DNA from: Mucilaginibacter sp.
GTDB lineage: Bacteria > Bacteroidota > Bacteroidia > Sphingobacteriales > Sphingobacteriaceae
Reading direction: 5' to 3'
Assembly: GCF_028287845.1 (NCBI RefSeq)
Contig: NZ_JAQBOW010000163.1
Span: 56,105-120,104 of the forward strand
Length of the DNA: 64,000 nucleotides
Of this stretch, positions 44,024 to 53,687 are shown piece after piece (within the stretch, counting starts at the first letter, position 1; every line of letters starts with the position of its first letter). The position numbers were made by a program, and so were the translations under genes. The notes beneath the pieces were generated by a model, which had not been told where the DNA came from, ran no database searches, and worked only from the letters and a program-made list of their open reading frames with translations.

Positions 44024-47000
44024 TTACTTATTGCTCATGAAAAGTTTAAGTGCATTATCATTTATGCCAAACAAGTAATATTTAGCACCGTTCGCGTTTT
44101 TAATAAGTAACGATGATCTAACCTCGCCATTTAATGTTATGCCGCTTTTTGATGGTTCCAGGTATTTAAATCCTTTATCGCTGTAAGTATAAATAAGGCC
44201 GTAACTGGCATCAAGCCGACCTATCTCTGGTTTAAAACCAAAAGAGTTTCCACCCATAATTATTGCAACTTTGCCATTGCCTGTAAAATCATCACATAAT
44301 ATGGTATTAATGGGTGATAGTTGAGCCCTGCCAGGAAAGGGTTTGCAAATAAATTTACCTTTTCCGTCATTTAAAAATATTGCCGATTGGAGGTAATTAA
44401 TTTCGTGTATTTCCGCACTGTCAATTATGTCATTAGTAAAAACTTCATTAAAGGGTTTGCCTGCATATTCGCCATATTTTAAAAATCGTTTTTTAAATAA
44501 GGGCATTTGGCCAACCAGGTCTGGTTTCATGTTAAAAGTATAATTTACATGGTCTGATTTATACATTGACGTAATGCATTCTTTAGTGCCGTTCATATCA
44601 AAATCTTTAATGTAAATCTTCATTGGTTCAGTAAACGAAGCATGGAACTTAGAGTTGAGACCTAAATTGCCGGCAATAATATCAGGTTTTCCGTCGCCAT
44701 TAATATCCGTAACCTGCAAGCTGCTCCACCAGCCTTTATAATTTGCCAACTGCTTGTCTTCTTTAAATTTTCCATGATAATTCATGAATATTCTAATGCC
44801 CATCCAATTGCCTGTTACTACCAGATCAGGGTAGCCATTGTTATCAATATCAACCCACTTTGCAGCGGTAACCATGCCCAGATGAGTATCGGCACCAAAC
44901 ATCTCTGTTGAAACATCTTTGAATTTACCCTTGCCATCATTATGAAATATATATGATTTTGGCGAAGACCCATATAAACCGGGGACGCTTCTACCACCTA
45001 TAAACAGGTCAAGACTACCATCTTTATCATAATCGCAAGCTTCAATGATGGATGCATTTACAGCCGCGTGTATTGTTTTATCCGGATTGCGCTTTAAATT
45101 ACCCTTGCCATCATTTTCAAAAAAGCGCGGGAAATATACGGGCGTTCCAGCCTCATCAGCATTGCCGCCAACGGTAACAATTAAATCTTCGTCGCCATCA
45201 TTATCAAAGTCGCCAAAAACAGCTCCTGCATTTTCCAGGTAAACTTGCTTCTTAAAATCTTCGGGAACGTATTTTTTAAATCTTCCGTTTTTTTGCTGCA
45301 TATAAATTGCTGCCGGTGTCCCTTTTGAACTCCCAAAATAGAAATCTTTTAAACCGTCTTTATTTAAATCGCCGGCAGCCATGTACGGATTTTCGTTTGA
45401 TAGCTTTTGCAGCATTAGTTTTTCATTATCAAAATCAATAAAATCGTCTTCAACATGGTGTGGTATACTATCAAACAAACTTTTGGCCGATTCTTTAAAG
45501 GTGGTTTTTTTTGCAGTTGTTATAAAATTGTATTTGCGGTTAGCGTCAGTAGTTTTTAAAATATACCGTTTATTAACCGCCAAGTTTTTTAAAAGCTGGT
45601 AATTGCCACCGGGCCAAATAATTTGCAATGAATCAACTTGTTTGTTTTTACCGAGGCCGATTGTAATTAAATTAGGGGAGGTACAACTTTGGAAACCTCG
45701 TGTAGGCTGGTTATAATAAATTTGCGATGTGTTTTTGGTAAACATTTTTATTGTAGCACCTATACCAAATTTATTTAATCCTGCGCCCTGAAGTTTAATT
45801 TGTATAAAATGATTATCGGCCGATTTAGTATTGTTTTTGTAAAAGTACGATGGCATATTTACATTGTTAACGATGAGGTCATTATCACCATCGTTGTCTA
45901 AATCCGCATACGCTGCCCCGTTGCTGAATGAAGGATCTGCTAAACCAAAATCTGTAGCTTTATTGGTGAAAGTAAGATCATGATTGTTTAGAAATGCATA
46001 ATTAGAAATAGGTGTTGAGCGCATTTTCTGCGTAAAATCCCGGTAATCAAATCGTTGCTTTTCGCTAAGTTTTTCTAAGTTTTCGCGGTTTCCTAAAAAC
46101 TCTATATAGTCTTGATCTGTAAGATCTTTGTAAATGCCGTTTGAAACAAAAATATCTTTCCACCCATCGTTATTCATATCAAACATTAATGCCCCCCAAC
46201 TCCAGTCGGTGGCGCCAATGCCGCTATAAAATGCAATTTCAGAAAATGTATTATCACCGTTGTTTAGCTGTAAGCAATTTTGGCTATATTGATTAAAGTA
46301 GCCATCGTGTTGCTTTATTTTATTTACATCATACGATTCAAATGATGTCATTCTTTTTAACCGCTCATCGCCTTCAGGCAACATTTCTGTTGTGAAAATA
46401 TCGTATTTTCCATCGTTATTAATGTCGGCAATATCAGACCCCATCGAAGCCAGGCTTAAATGACCTGTTTCGTTTTGAATGTCTTCCTTAAATGTTCCAT
46501 TTTTTTGGTTGATGTATAAATAGTCGCGTTCAAAAAAATCATTAGAAACATATATGTCAGGGTAACCGTCCTGGTTTATATCTACAACAGAAACACCAAG
46601 GCCAAACCCAATATCGCTTGAAAAAATACCGGCCGTTTTTGTTACATTAGTAAAATGGCCATTGTCATTTCTGTACAAACGCGCCCCGCCTAATTCGTCA
46701 AATACATCTCGCAGGCTTTTTGTAAAGTCAAAACTCCCGATGGGCCTGAATGAGTTGTTGAGTATAAAGCAGTCAAGATCGCCGTCATTATCATAATCAA
46801 AAAATATGGCTTGGGTTGAAAGCCCGTTATCTTTTAAACCATATTTTTCAGCTTCTTCTTTGAAAGTACCATCATGCTGATTGATAAATAATTCGTTACC
46901 ACGCGTTTCGGCCGAACCGTTACCGCTATGGCAAACATAAATATCAAGCCAGCCATCGCCATTAATATCAACCATGGTGGCTCCGGTGCTCCAATATTTA

Positions 47001-47329
47001 GTTCCTTTTACGCCCGCTTTGCTGGTAACATCATCAAATTTCCAATTGCCTTTGTTTATATAAAGTTGATTGCCGCCCTGGTTGGAGGTTAAAAATACAT
47101 CGTTTAATCCGTCATTATTGATATCGCCGATAGCTACGCCGCCGCCATTATAAAAATTACGAAACGTAAATACATTTGTTTTTTCCGATTCGGTTACCTG
47201 ATTGATAAAGCTAATGCCAATTGTAGTATTATTTTGGAGCGTAAATAGGGTTTCCTTTTTTTTATAATTACAAGACCAGAAAATAACACAAAAACCAACA
47301 AGGAAAGAGTAAGCAGCTTTGTTTGACAT
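44024..47329 (-). CDS. FG-GAP/VCBS repeat surface lipoprotein with ASPIC/UnbV domain (copy 1)
   Basis: The 1101-residue protein has a lipoprotein signal (FLVGFCVIFWSCNYKK), repeated calcium loops (DINNDGLNDVFL, DINGDGWLDIYV, DFDNDGDEDLIV) and an ASPIC/UnbV-type segment (LQIIWPGGNYQLLKNL). It is the same length and architecture as the gene that follows it, so the two are tandem paralogues that have clearly diverged. It lies 84 bp after susD in the same leftward operon. Predicted to be on the outer surface; it may help capture the substrate handled by SusC/SusD. Confidence 0.88.
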   Translation of the reverse strand: MSNKAAYSFLVGFCVIFWSCNYKKKETLFTLQNNTTIGISFINQVTESEKTNVFTFRNFYNGGGVAIGDINNDGLNDVFLTSNQGGNQLYINKGNWKFDDVTSKAGVKGTKYWSTGATMVDINGDGWLDIYVCHSGNGSAETRGNELFINQHDGTFKEEAEKYGLKDNGLSTQAIFFDYDNDGDLDCFILNNSFRPIGSFDFTKSLRDVFDELGGARLYRNDNGHFTNVTKTAGIFSSDIGFGLGVSVVDINQDGYPDIYVSNDFFERDYLYINQKNGTFKEDIQNETGHLSLASMGSDIADINNDGKYDIFTTEMLPEGDERLKRMTSFESYDVNKIKQHDGYFNQYSQNCLQLNNGDNTFSEIAFYSGIGATDWSWGALMFDMNNDGWKDIFVSNGIYKDLTDQDYIEFLGNRENLEKLSEKQRFDYRDFTQKMRSTPISNYAFLNNHDLTFTNKATDFGLADPSFSNGAAYADLDNDGDNDLIVNNVNMPSYFYKNNTKSADNHFIQIKLQGAGLNKFGIGATIKMFTKNTSQIYYNQPTRGFQSCTSPNLITIGLGKNKQVDSLQIIWPGGNYQLLKNLAVNKRYILKTTDANRKYNFITTAKKTTFKESAKSLFDSIPHHVEDDFIDFDNEKLMLQKLSNENPYMAAGDLNKDGLKDFYFGSSKGTPAAIYMQQKNGRFKKYVPEDFKKQVYLENAGAVFGDFDNDGDEDLIVTVGGNADEAGTPVYFPRFFENDGKGNLKRNPDKTIHAAVNASIIEACDYDKDGSLDLFIGGRSVPGLYGSSPKSYIFHNDGKGKFKDVSTEMFGADTHLGMVTAAKWVDIDNNGYPDLVVTGNWMGIRIFMNYHGKFKEDKQLANYKGWWSSLQVTDINGDGKPDIIAGNLGLNSKFHASFTEPMKIYIKDFDMNGTKECITSMYKSDHVNYTFNMKPDLVGQMPLFKKRFLKYGEYAGKPFNEVFTNDIIDSAEIHEINYLQSAIFLNDGKGKFICKPFPGRAQLSPINTILCDDFTGNGKVAIIMGGNSFGFKPEIGRLDASYGLIYTYSDKGFKYLEPSKSGITLNGEVRSSLLIKNANGAKYYLFGINDNALKLFMSNK

Positions 47330-47413
47330 ATTTATAAAAAATCAAACGTAGCGAATAAAATCCGCTACGTTCTTGAAATTAAACCAATTGTATTAGAAAA
47401 AAAAATAAATCAA

Positions 47414-48961
47414 TTAATAACCTGCATTTTGTTTTAGGTTAGGGTTTGTATCAACAGCTCGTTGAGGTATTGCATATATTGTACGTGTAGGATCTGTTTT
47501 TGCCGAACGTTGATCAACCGGATTATTGAATGTACCAAATCTTATTTGATCATTTCGTCTCCAGCCTTCATAATACAATTCATGTCCTCTGTCTGCTAGT
47601 AATGATGTAGCAGTTACTGTTGTTGCCAGGGTTGCTCCACGTTGAGCTCTAAGCGTGTTTATAATACCCAGCGCAGTTTGTGCGTTTGGATCTGTGCCGC
47701 CTCTAAAAATGGCCTCTGCCTTCATTAATAACACGTCCGAATAACGCAGTAAAATATAGGTGTTGGTTGCGTTATCATCATTTACAGATCCATCAGCTGC
47801 CGGGTGCGGAAGATACTTTATAACCCTTATTCCCTGGGCCTCTGTAGAGTAATTCAGATCTACATTTGGGGTAAATATTAAAGGGGCGCCGCCACGTGTG
47901 GTTAAGGCTTTATTACCTGGCCCAAATTGCTGGCCAATTAAAAATCCCGTTTTTAATCCATTTAAGTCGGTCATGCCGGCATAATTTCCGCCAATACGCT
48001 CATCCGTTTTCTCAAAAGAATTGTAAAAATCAGCAAGTGTAGTAAAGCCGTTCCAACTACTTGGCGATTGATTGTAGTGCATGCCCATACGCCATATAAA
48101 GTGTGTATTTGCAGGCGCATTAGTTGCGCTGTTTAATAAGCCAAAAATTATTTCTTTACTTATTGTAGTATTATTCCAGGCAAAATTATCAAAGTAATGG
48201 CCCGGGCCAGATAGTTGATAACTGCCATTAGCTATTACGGCATTGCAATAAGTAATTACTTTAGTCATATCAGCCGGGTCAAAAGTGAATGGCCCGCCGA
48301 TAACTGCTGCTTTGTAAACTGCTTTATTTAAATAAACTTTAGCAAGTAGTGCTTCGGCCGCTGCTTTGCTGGCTACACCAACGGTTGCCGCAGGCCCTAA
48401 ATTAGCTTCAGCATATACAAGGTCGGTAATGATAAAATCAGTTGCAGCACTGCGGGTTAAAACAGTGGGATTGGTATCTGGCGAAGAAGCCGGATCACGC
48501 ATTGGTTGCTGTCCAAATAAATCAATAACCTGGAACATAAAATAAGCCCGTAAAAAGCTGGCTTCTGCTTTAACTTGCGTAGAGGTTGATCCAGTAATTA
48601 CCTGAGTTGCGCGGTAAACCCCGGTATTTAAATAGTCCCAGGTATCGCTTATTTGCTGATAAGAAGCATCCCAGGTATGGGTGTGTAGCTTGCGCCAGGT
48701 GCCAAAATCTCCCCAGTCAGTACCGCGTGTTGGGCCCATCATTTCATCTGATGGATGCTCTTGTAAAGCAAACGTGTTTACTTGTGTTGCTATACCATTA
48801 AGCTGGCTGTAAACACCTAATAAATCTGATGTCGAACCTCCCGTTGAATTATCAATTACCTTAGAGCCGTAAAGTTTTTCGTCGAGCTTTTTACAACTAC
48901 TGCTTGAAAGTAGTGCCACTACCGTGATAACTACTGATATTTTAGTTTTAATATTTTTCAT
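47414..48961 (-). CDS. SusD/RagB-family surface lipoprotein (trehalose locus)
   Basis: This 515-residue protein starts with a lipoprotein signal (VVALLSSSSCKK) and shows the SusD pattern: an N-terminal helical region (KAEASFLRAYFMFQVIDLFG), an ILLRYSDVLLMKAEAIFRGG TPR segment, and a C-terminal WRRNDQIRFGTF and YAIPQRAVDTNPNLKQNAGY ending. It would be the surface binding subunit of the adjacent SusC, whose stop lies 17 bp upstream. The sugar bound is inferred from the trehalase, GH65 and GH13 genes under the same operator type. Confidence 0.93.
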   Translation of the reverse strand: MKNIKTKISVVITVVALLSSSSCKKLDEKLYGSKVIDNSTGGSTSDLLGVYSQLNGIATQVNTFALQEHPSDEMMGPTRGTDWGDFGTWRKLHTHTWDASYQQISDTWDYLNTGVYRATQVITGSTSTQVKAEASFLRAYFMFQVIDLFGQQPMRDPASSPDTNPTVLTRSAATDFIITDLVYAEANLGPAATVGVASKAAAEALLAKVYLNKAVYKAAVIGGPFTFDPADMTKVITYCNAVIANGSYQLSGPGHYFDNFAWNNTTISKEIIFGLLNSATNAPANTHFIWRMGMHYNQSPSSWNGFTTLADFYNSFEKTDERIGGNYAGMTDLNGLKTGFLIGQQFGPGNKALTTRGGAPLIFTPNVDLNYSTEAQGIRVIKYLPHPAADGSVNDDNATNTYILLRYSDVLLMKAEAIFRGGTDPNAQTALGIINTLRAQRGATLATTVTATSLLADRGHELYYEGWRRNDQIRFGTFNNPVDQRSAKTDPTRTIYAIPQRAVDTNPNLKQNAGY

Positions 48962-48978
48962 TTTGTTGATTTTTTAAA

Positions 48979-51957
48979 TTAAAAGCCTGCGTTTAAACTA
49001 AATGTAAATGTGCGCGCCTTCGGATATGATGCATAATCAATACCTCTTGATGGTACATTGTTTAAAGCTTTATTGGTATTAATCTCTGGATCTAACCCTG
49101 AATAATTGGTAATAAGTGCAAGATTTTGACCACTTACACTTAACCTTAATGTTTTAATTGCACGTGGCTTAATAAGGTCGAAAGTATAACCGAAGGTTAC
49201 ATTTGATAATCTTACAAAATCACCTTTCTCAAGGAAACGGGTTGATAACTGGCCTGAGTTAAGCACGTTTTCACTGCTTGCTGCAACCTCAGGGGTTACG
49301 TTGTGACCGGTCACTAAGTTGCCTCTGTAAAAGTATGCGTTGGCAGTATTGTTATAAACATAAAAGCCTGTTGCTGCATTTATAAAAACACTTGCATTAA
49401 ACCTACCGTAGGTGAAATTATTGGTTAAACTAGTGGTAAATTTAGGTAATGCGCTTCCTTGTAATGTGCCAATGTCAATGCCGTTTGGATAGATAGCAAA
49501 ACCATTAGCATCAAGTCCGGCATATTGCGGTAATTTAAAGGTATATAATGGATAGTTATTGATTATTACCTGGCCGTAAGCACCTGATAAACCCTGGCCA
49601 TTAATAGCGCCGGTATTTACGGTTGAATTTCCAAAATTTTCAACCTTGTTGCTCAAAATGGTCATGTTGTACGCTATATCCCATGAAAATATTTTGTGTC
49701 TGACAGCAGCAAGGTTTAAGCCTAACTCAAAACCTTTGTTTACAATGTTTCCGGGTAAATTAACCCAGCGATGGGTGTTTGCTGCAGGTTGTGCATAATC
49801 TTGTAAGAAAAGCAGGTCCTTGGTGCTTTTGTTAAAATAATCTAAGGTACCTGTTAATTGGCCACCAATTAGTGCAAAATCAATACCTGCACCGGTTTGT
49901 GTTACTGTTTCCCATTTCAAATTAGGGTTTGCATTTGTAATTCTGGATTTACTTCCATCTAAATTATATTGTGTAATTTCTAATGAAGCATACGGAGGTA
50001 ATTCCTGATTACCGGTTTTCCCATAATTTATTCTTAAGCTAAAATCTTCAAAAATATTTTTTGGTGCAAAACTTTCATTCATTATTTTCCATTTTACCGC
50101 TAAAGCCGGAAAGGTTGCATACTTATTATTGGCACCAAATTTTGATGAGCCATCTCTACGTACTGTAGCAGTAACTAAATACCTGTCTTTATAAGAATAG
50201 TTGATCCTGCTATAGTATGATTGCAGTTGTGATCTTGTAGTATCACCATAAATTGGCAGGTGGTTTTTAAACGCGTCGATGCTTTTTACTAATGTATTTG
50301 CTGTGGTTGTATTCCAGCCAACCTGGTTCCAATTATAAGTATTTGATACCTGATAAGAATAACCAGCCAATACTGTTAAAGTACTGAAGTCGCGAAATTT
50401 CAGATCATACGTTAATGTATGCTCAGTTATCTGTGATGTTTGTTTAACGTTTTGGATCTGGCCGCGGCCGTTTCCTGATATTTGCGATAGCGTAAGTCCG
50501 CGCACATTATCGGCATCTGTATATCCGGCAAGTTTAGGATCATAATAAGTTGTCCTTTTACTCATACCGTAATCGTTTCCAAATGTAGCCCTATACGTTA
50601 AGTTATTAGTAATTTTTAACGAAGCACCTAAATTTCCCAGGTAGCGGTTAATGTTATCCTTATCATCTATTAAATTAAGCATAGCCACCGGATTACGATT
50701 GCTGCCATCAAAATAATAAGTACCATCTGGATTGTAAATTGGATAAGTGGGATTGGCGCCTATAGTTGCACCAATTAAACTACCCTGATAACCAGAATTA
50801 TCTGCAATTGGGGCGTAGGTATTTTTTATATTAGAGGCTAAAAAAGTAAGGTCAAATTTTAACTTGTCGTCTAAAAATGATTGCGATGCATTAATGCGGC
50901 CTGTTAATCTTTTTAACCCTGAGTTTTTAACCGTGCCATTTTCATCATCATAACTAAATGAGCTCCTGTATGTAAATCCATCTTTAGCACCACCAAAAGC
51001 CAGACCTGTGTTTTGCGAAACCGCGGTCCTGAATATTTGCTTTTGCCAATCAGTATTAGCCTTCTGGTTAACAGCATTTGCATCTGCACCTGTTGCGGCA
51101 ACAGCAGTTAAAAATTGCGATGCGGTAAGCAAATTATATTTCTTAGCCACCGAGCCGACAGTTGTGTTTGACGTGAATTGAATTCCTTGTCCCCGGGCTC
51201 CTTTTTTGGTAGTTATTAAAATTACACCGTTTGCGCCTCTTGAACCGTAAATAGCAGATGCGGACGCATCTTTTAATACGCTGATGTTTTCAATGTCGGC
51301 AGGGTTAATAAATTCAAGCGGATTACGTGCCGAAGATGATCCTAATGAGCCCGTAGTTGGCCCTGAATTAGAGGTGCCCCCACCTTGAATTGGTACACCA
51401 TCGATAACATACAAAGGATCGTTACCTGAACGTATAGAAGAAGAACCACGAATATTAATAGTAGAGCTTCCACCAGGTTCGCCGTTTGATGGCGTTACCT
51501 GAACGCCGGCAATACGGCCTTGTAAAAGTTGTTCTGGGGTAGAGATAACCCCCTTATTAAAATCTTTATTGCCAAGTGAAGCTACAGACCCGGTTGCGTC
51601 TTTAACACGTTGGGTGCCGTAACCAATAACAACAACTTCGGTTAATTCGCTGATGCTTGCTTCAAGGCTAACATCAATTTGTGATTTGCCTGCAATATTG
51701 ATTTGCTGTTTAGCAAAGCCTGTGTAAGAAAATATTAATGAAGTAACATCAGCGCCTACTGATAATCGGTATTTACCATCTGCATCTGTTACTGTGCCGG
51801 TTCCGGCGTTAGTACTCGCTACAACGGTTACTCCGACCAATGCCGAGCCATCTGTTTTGTTGGTAACTCTCCCGGTAATTACCTTATTTTGTGCCGACGC
51901 CTGTACAGCAATAAATAAGAATAATCCTAGGAAACATAATTTGGATAAGTGTTTCAT
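48979..51957 (-). CDS. SusC-family TonB-dependent outer-membrane transporter (trehalose locus)
   Basis: The 992-residue protein has a signal peptide (to QASAQ), a carboxypeptidase-regulatory-like domain (GRVTNKTDGSALVGVTVV), the plug with the SusC signature (ENISVLKDASASAIYGSRG) and a TonB-dependent barrel ending in F. It should import alpha-glucosides such as trehalose with the SusD protein. It follows the MFS gene by 58 bp on the same strand, and the only strong operator is upstream of the MFS gene, so MFS, SusC, SusD and the two FG-GAP genes probably form one LacI-controlled operon of 12.7 kb. Confidence 0.95.
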   Translation of the reverse strand: MKHLSKLCFLGLFLFIAVQASAQNKVITGRVTNKTDGSALVGVTVVASTNAGTGTVTDADGKYRLSVGADVTSLIFSYTGFAKQQINIAGKSQIDVSLEASISELTEVVVIGYGTQRVKDATGSVASLGNKDFNKGVISTPEQLLQGRIAGVQVTPSNGEPGGSSTINIRGSSSIRSGNDPLYVIDGVPIQGGGTSNSGPTTGSLGSSSARNPLEFINPADIENISVLKDASASAIYGSRGANGVILITTKKGARGQGIQFTSNTTVGSVAKKYNLLTASQFLTAVAATGADANAVNQKANTDWQKQIFRTAVSQNTGLAFGGAKDGFTYRSSFSYDDENGTVKNSGLKRLTGRINASQSFLDDKLKFDLTFLASNIKNTYAPIADNSGYQGSLIGATIGANPTYPIYNPDGTYYFDGSNRNPVAMLNLIDDKDNINRYLGNLGASLKITNNLTYRATFGNDYGMSKRTTYYDPKLAGYTDADNVRGLTLSQISGNGRGQIQNVKQTSQITEHTLTYDLKFRDFSTLTVLAGYSYQVSNTYNWNQVGWNTTTANTLVKSIDAFKNHLPIYGDTTRSQLQSYYSRINYSYKDRYLVTATVRRDGSSKFGANNKYATFPALAVKWKIMNESFAPKNIFEDFSLRINYGKTGNQELPPYASLEITQYNLDGSKSRITNANPNLKWETVTQTGAGIDFALIGGQLTGTLDYFNKSTKDLLFLQDYAQPAANTHRWVNLPGNIVNKGFELGLNLAAVRHKIFSWDIAYNMTILSNKVENFGNSTVNTGAINGQGLSGAYGQVIINNYPLYTFKLPQYAGLDANGFAIYPNGIDIGTLQGSALPKFTTSLTNNFTYGRFNASVFINAATGFYVYNNTANAYFYRGNLVTGHNVTPEVAASSENVLNSGQLSTRFLEKGDFVRLSNVTFGYTFDLIKPRAIKTLRLSVSGQNLALITNYSGLDPEINTNKALNNVPSRGIDYASYPKARTFTFSLNAGF

Positions 51958-52015
51958 ATAAGATAAATTTAAAATTATGGTTTATAAGAGGTGAAAAAAA
52001 ATAATGTGTTTCGTT

Positions 52016-53389
52016 CTATTTCATAGTGGGTTTAAGTTTAATAAAGTGAACTGAAGCTGCTGCTAGCAGTAGTAATATTCCGGCAAGCATAATGGCGTTT
52101 TCGGGATTGTTTCCCAGCCATGATTCATAATATAAAGGCATTGTTATGTTTTGCAATAGCATTGGTACAACTATAAACATGTTAAATATGCCCATGTATA
52201 TGCCGGTTTTTTGAACGGGTATATTGCCTGCAAGAATTATGTAGGGATTACCCATCATGCTTGACCATGATAAGCCCATACCCACCATCGGCAGGAAAAC
52301 CCAATATGAATTATGTATATAAGGTAAAGCTAAAAGGCCAATTCCGGCACAGCACAGGCATAAGCTATGGGTTAATTTATTGCCCGCTTTTCTGGCAATC
52401 CAAGCCAGACCAAAGGCTGCAACAAAGGCTATGAAATTGTAAAATGCTCCCAACTGACCGGAAAGCAAATCAGCATCTCTAAAGCCAGTTGGATGTGTGG
52501 CAGACGAATGGAATACTGATAATGATAAACACTTTGCTATATATATCCAGTAAATAAACATGGCATACCAGCTAAAAAACATCATGGGTATCATTTGTTT
52601 CATTACTATAGGCATTTCGGCTATTGCTTTACCTATTTCTTTAACTCTTACCCAAAAACCTTTTGGAGAACTGCGTATTTGGTGAACTTCATCGGCAGTT
52701 AAGGGTATTTCTTTTGTTGTTATAAGCGTATACAAAATGGCACCGGTAGATAACACCGACCCAATAGTAAAAGCCATTATGGTAGTTAGCGGTATATTGT
52801 TTTCATTAACAGCCAGTTTACTTATCCCGAAAAATATAAGTAGGGTAGGTGTTAAATATGACAGCGTTTGTCCGAGGCCGGTAAACGCGCTTTGCATAAA
52901 AAAACCTAAGGAATGCTGTTCTTCATCCAACTTGTCACTAACGAAAGCGCGATATGGTTCAAGGGTGATATTATTAGCAGCATCAAGTATCCATAATGTA
53001 CTTGCAGCCATCCAAACCGAACTGCTATGAGGCATTATAAATAGTGAAATACTGCAAATTAGCGCACCTATTAAAAAGTATGGAGTGCGCCTGCCAAATT
53101 TGCTTGTTGTTTTGTCGCTAAAAGCACCTACAATAGGCTGAACGATTAAACCGGTTAATGGCCCGGCTAACCACAAATAGGATAGATTGCTTTCATGCGC
53201 GCCCAGATAGGAATAAATTGGGCTCATGTTGGCCTGTTGTAATCCAAAACTGTATTGTAAGCCAAAAAAGCCTACGTTCATGTTCAATATCTGCCAAAAT
53301 GATAGTTTGCCTTTAATTGCTTTTATTGCAGCAAAGGCAGTATTTATTTGAACAGCTGGTTTTTCTAATATTGAACCTGTATAATTCAT
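52016..53389 (-). CDS. MFS sugar transporter (SLC45/maltose-transporter-like)
   Basis: This 457-residue protein has about 12 membrane segments. It carries the MFS loop GAFSDKTTSKFGRRTPYFLIG (about 87-107), typical of the glycoside-cation and SLC45-like sugar transporters, and SYLWLAGPLTGLIVQPIVG just before it. In this context it should move glucose or a disaccharide across the inner membrane with a cation. It is the first gene of the leftward operon, with a perfect 40-bp palindrome 193 bp upstream, shared with the divergent lacI-type gene. Substrate choice between free glucose and intact disaccharide is open. Confidence 0.9.
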   Translation of the reverse strand: MNYTGSILEKPAVQINTAFAAIKAIKGKLSFWQILNMNVGFFGLQYSFGLQQANMSPIYSYLGAHESNLSYLWLAGPLTGLIVQPIVGAFSDKTTSKFGRRTPYFLIGALICSISLFIMPHSSSVWMAASTLWILDAANNITLEPYRAFVSDKLDEEQHSLGFFMQSAFTGLGQTLSYLTPTLLIFFGISKLAVNENNIPLTTIMAFTIGSVLSTGAILYTLITTKEIPLTADEVHQIRSSPKGFWVRVKEIGKAIAEMPIVMKQMIPMMFFSWYAMFIYWIYIAKCLSLSVFHSSATHPTGFRDADLLSGQLGAFYNFIAFVAAFGLAWIARKAGNKLTHSLCLCCAGIGLLALPYIHNSYWVFLPMVGMGLSWSSMMGNPYIILAGNIPVQKTGIYMGIFNMFIVVPMLLQNITMPLYYESWLGNNPENAIMLAGILLLLAAASVHFIKLKPTMK

Positions 53390-53581
53390 GGGCTGCTTTT
53401 AGGTTGTCAAATTGTGTTTTACTATTGCAAATGGGCTGTCAACCTGCCGAAAAGAAAATCCATTAAATAAATATGCTTTGTAAAATTTAATCATATAAAT
53501 AATATAGGCCGTGGGCGATAATTGATTTGATAAATTTATAGGTTAACAGGAGGCTATTTATTGAAAATCAGGCAAATGGAG

Positions 53582-53621
53582 CTGCAAAGCTTTTCGCAAA
53601 CGTTTGCGAAAAGCTTTGCAG
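53582..53621. promoter_or_regulatory. Perfect 40-bp LacI-type operator between MFS and LacI genes
   Basis: CTGCAAAGCTTTTCGCAAAC and its exact reverse complement meet at 53601/53602, centred on AACGTT. The core CGCAAACGTTTGCG with the CpG centre is typical for LacI/GalR operators. Versions of the same site at 32463 and 39575 define a regulon. Confidence 0.9.
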
Positions 53622-53687
53622 TTAATAAAAAAATAATTATATGTAAATAAAATGTTACATTCACTGATCCAATTATTAAACCTACTT

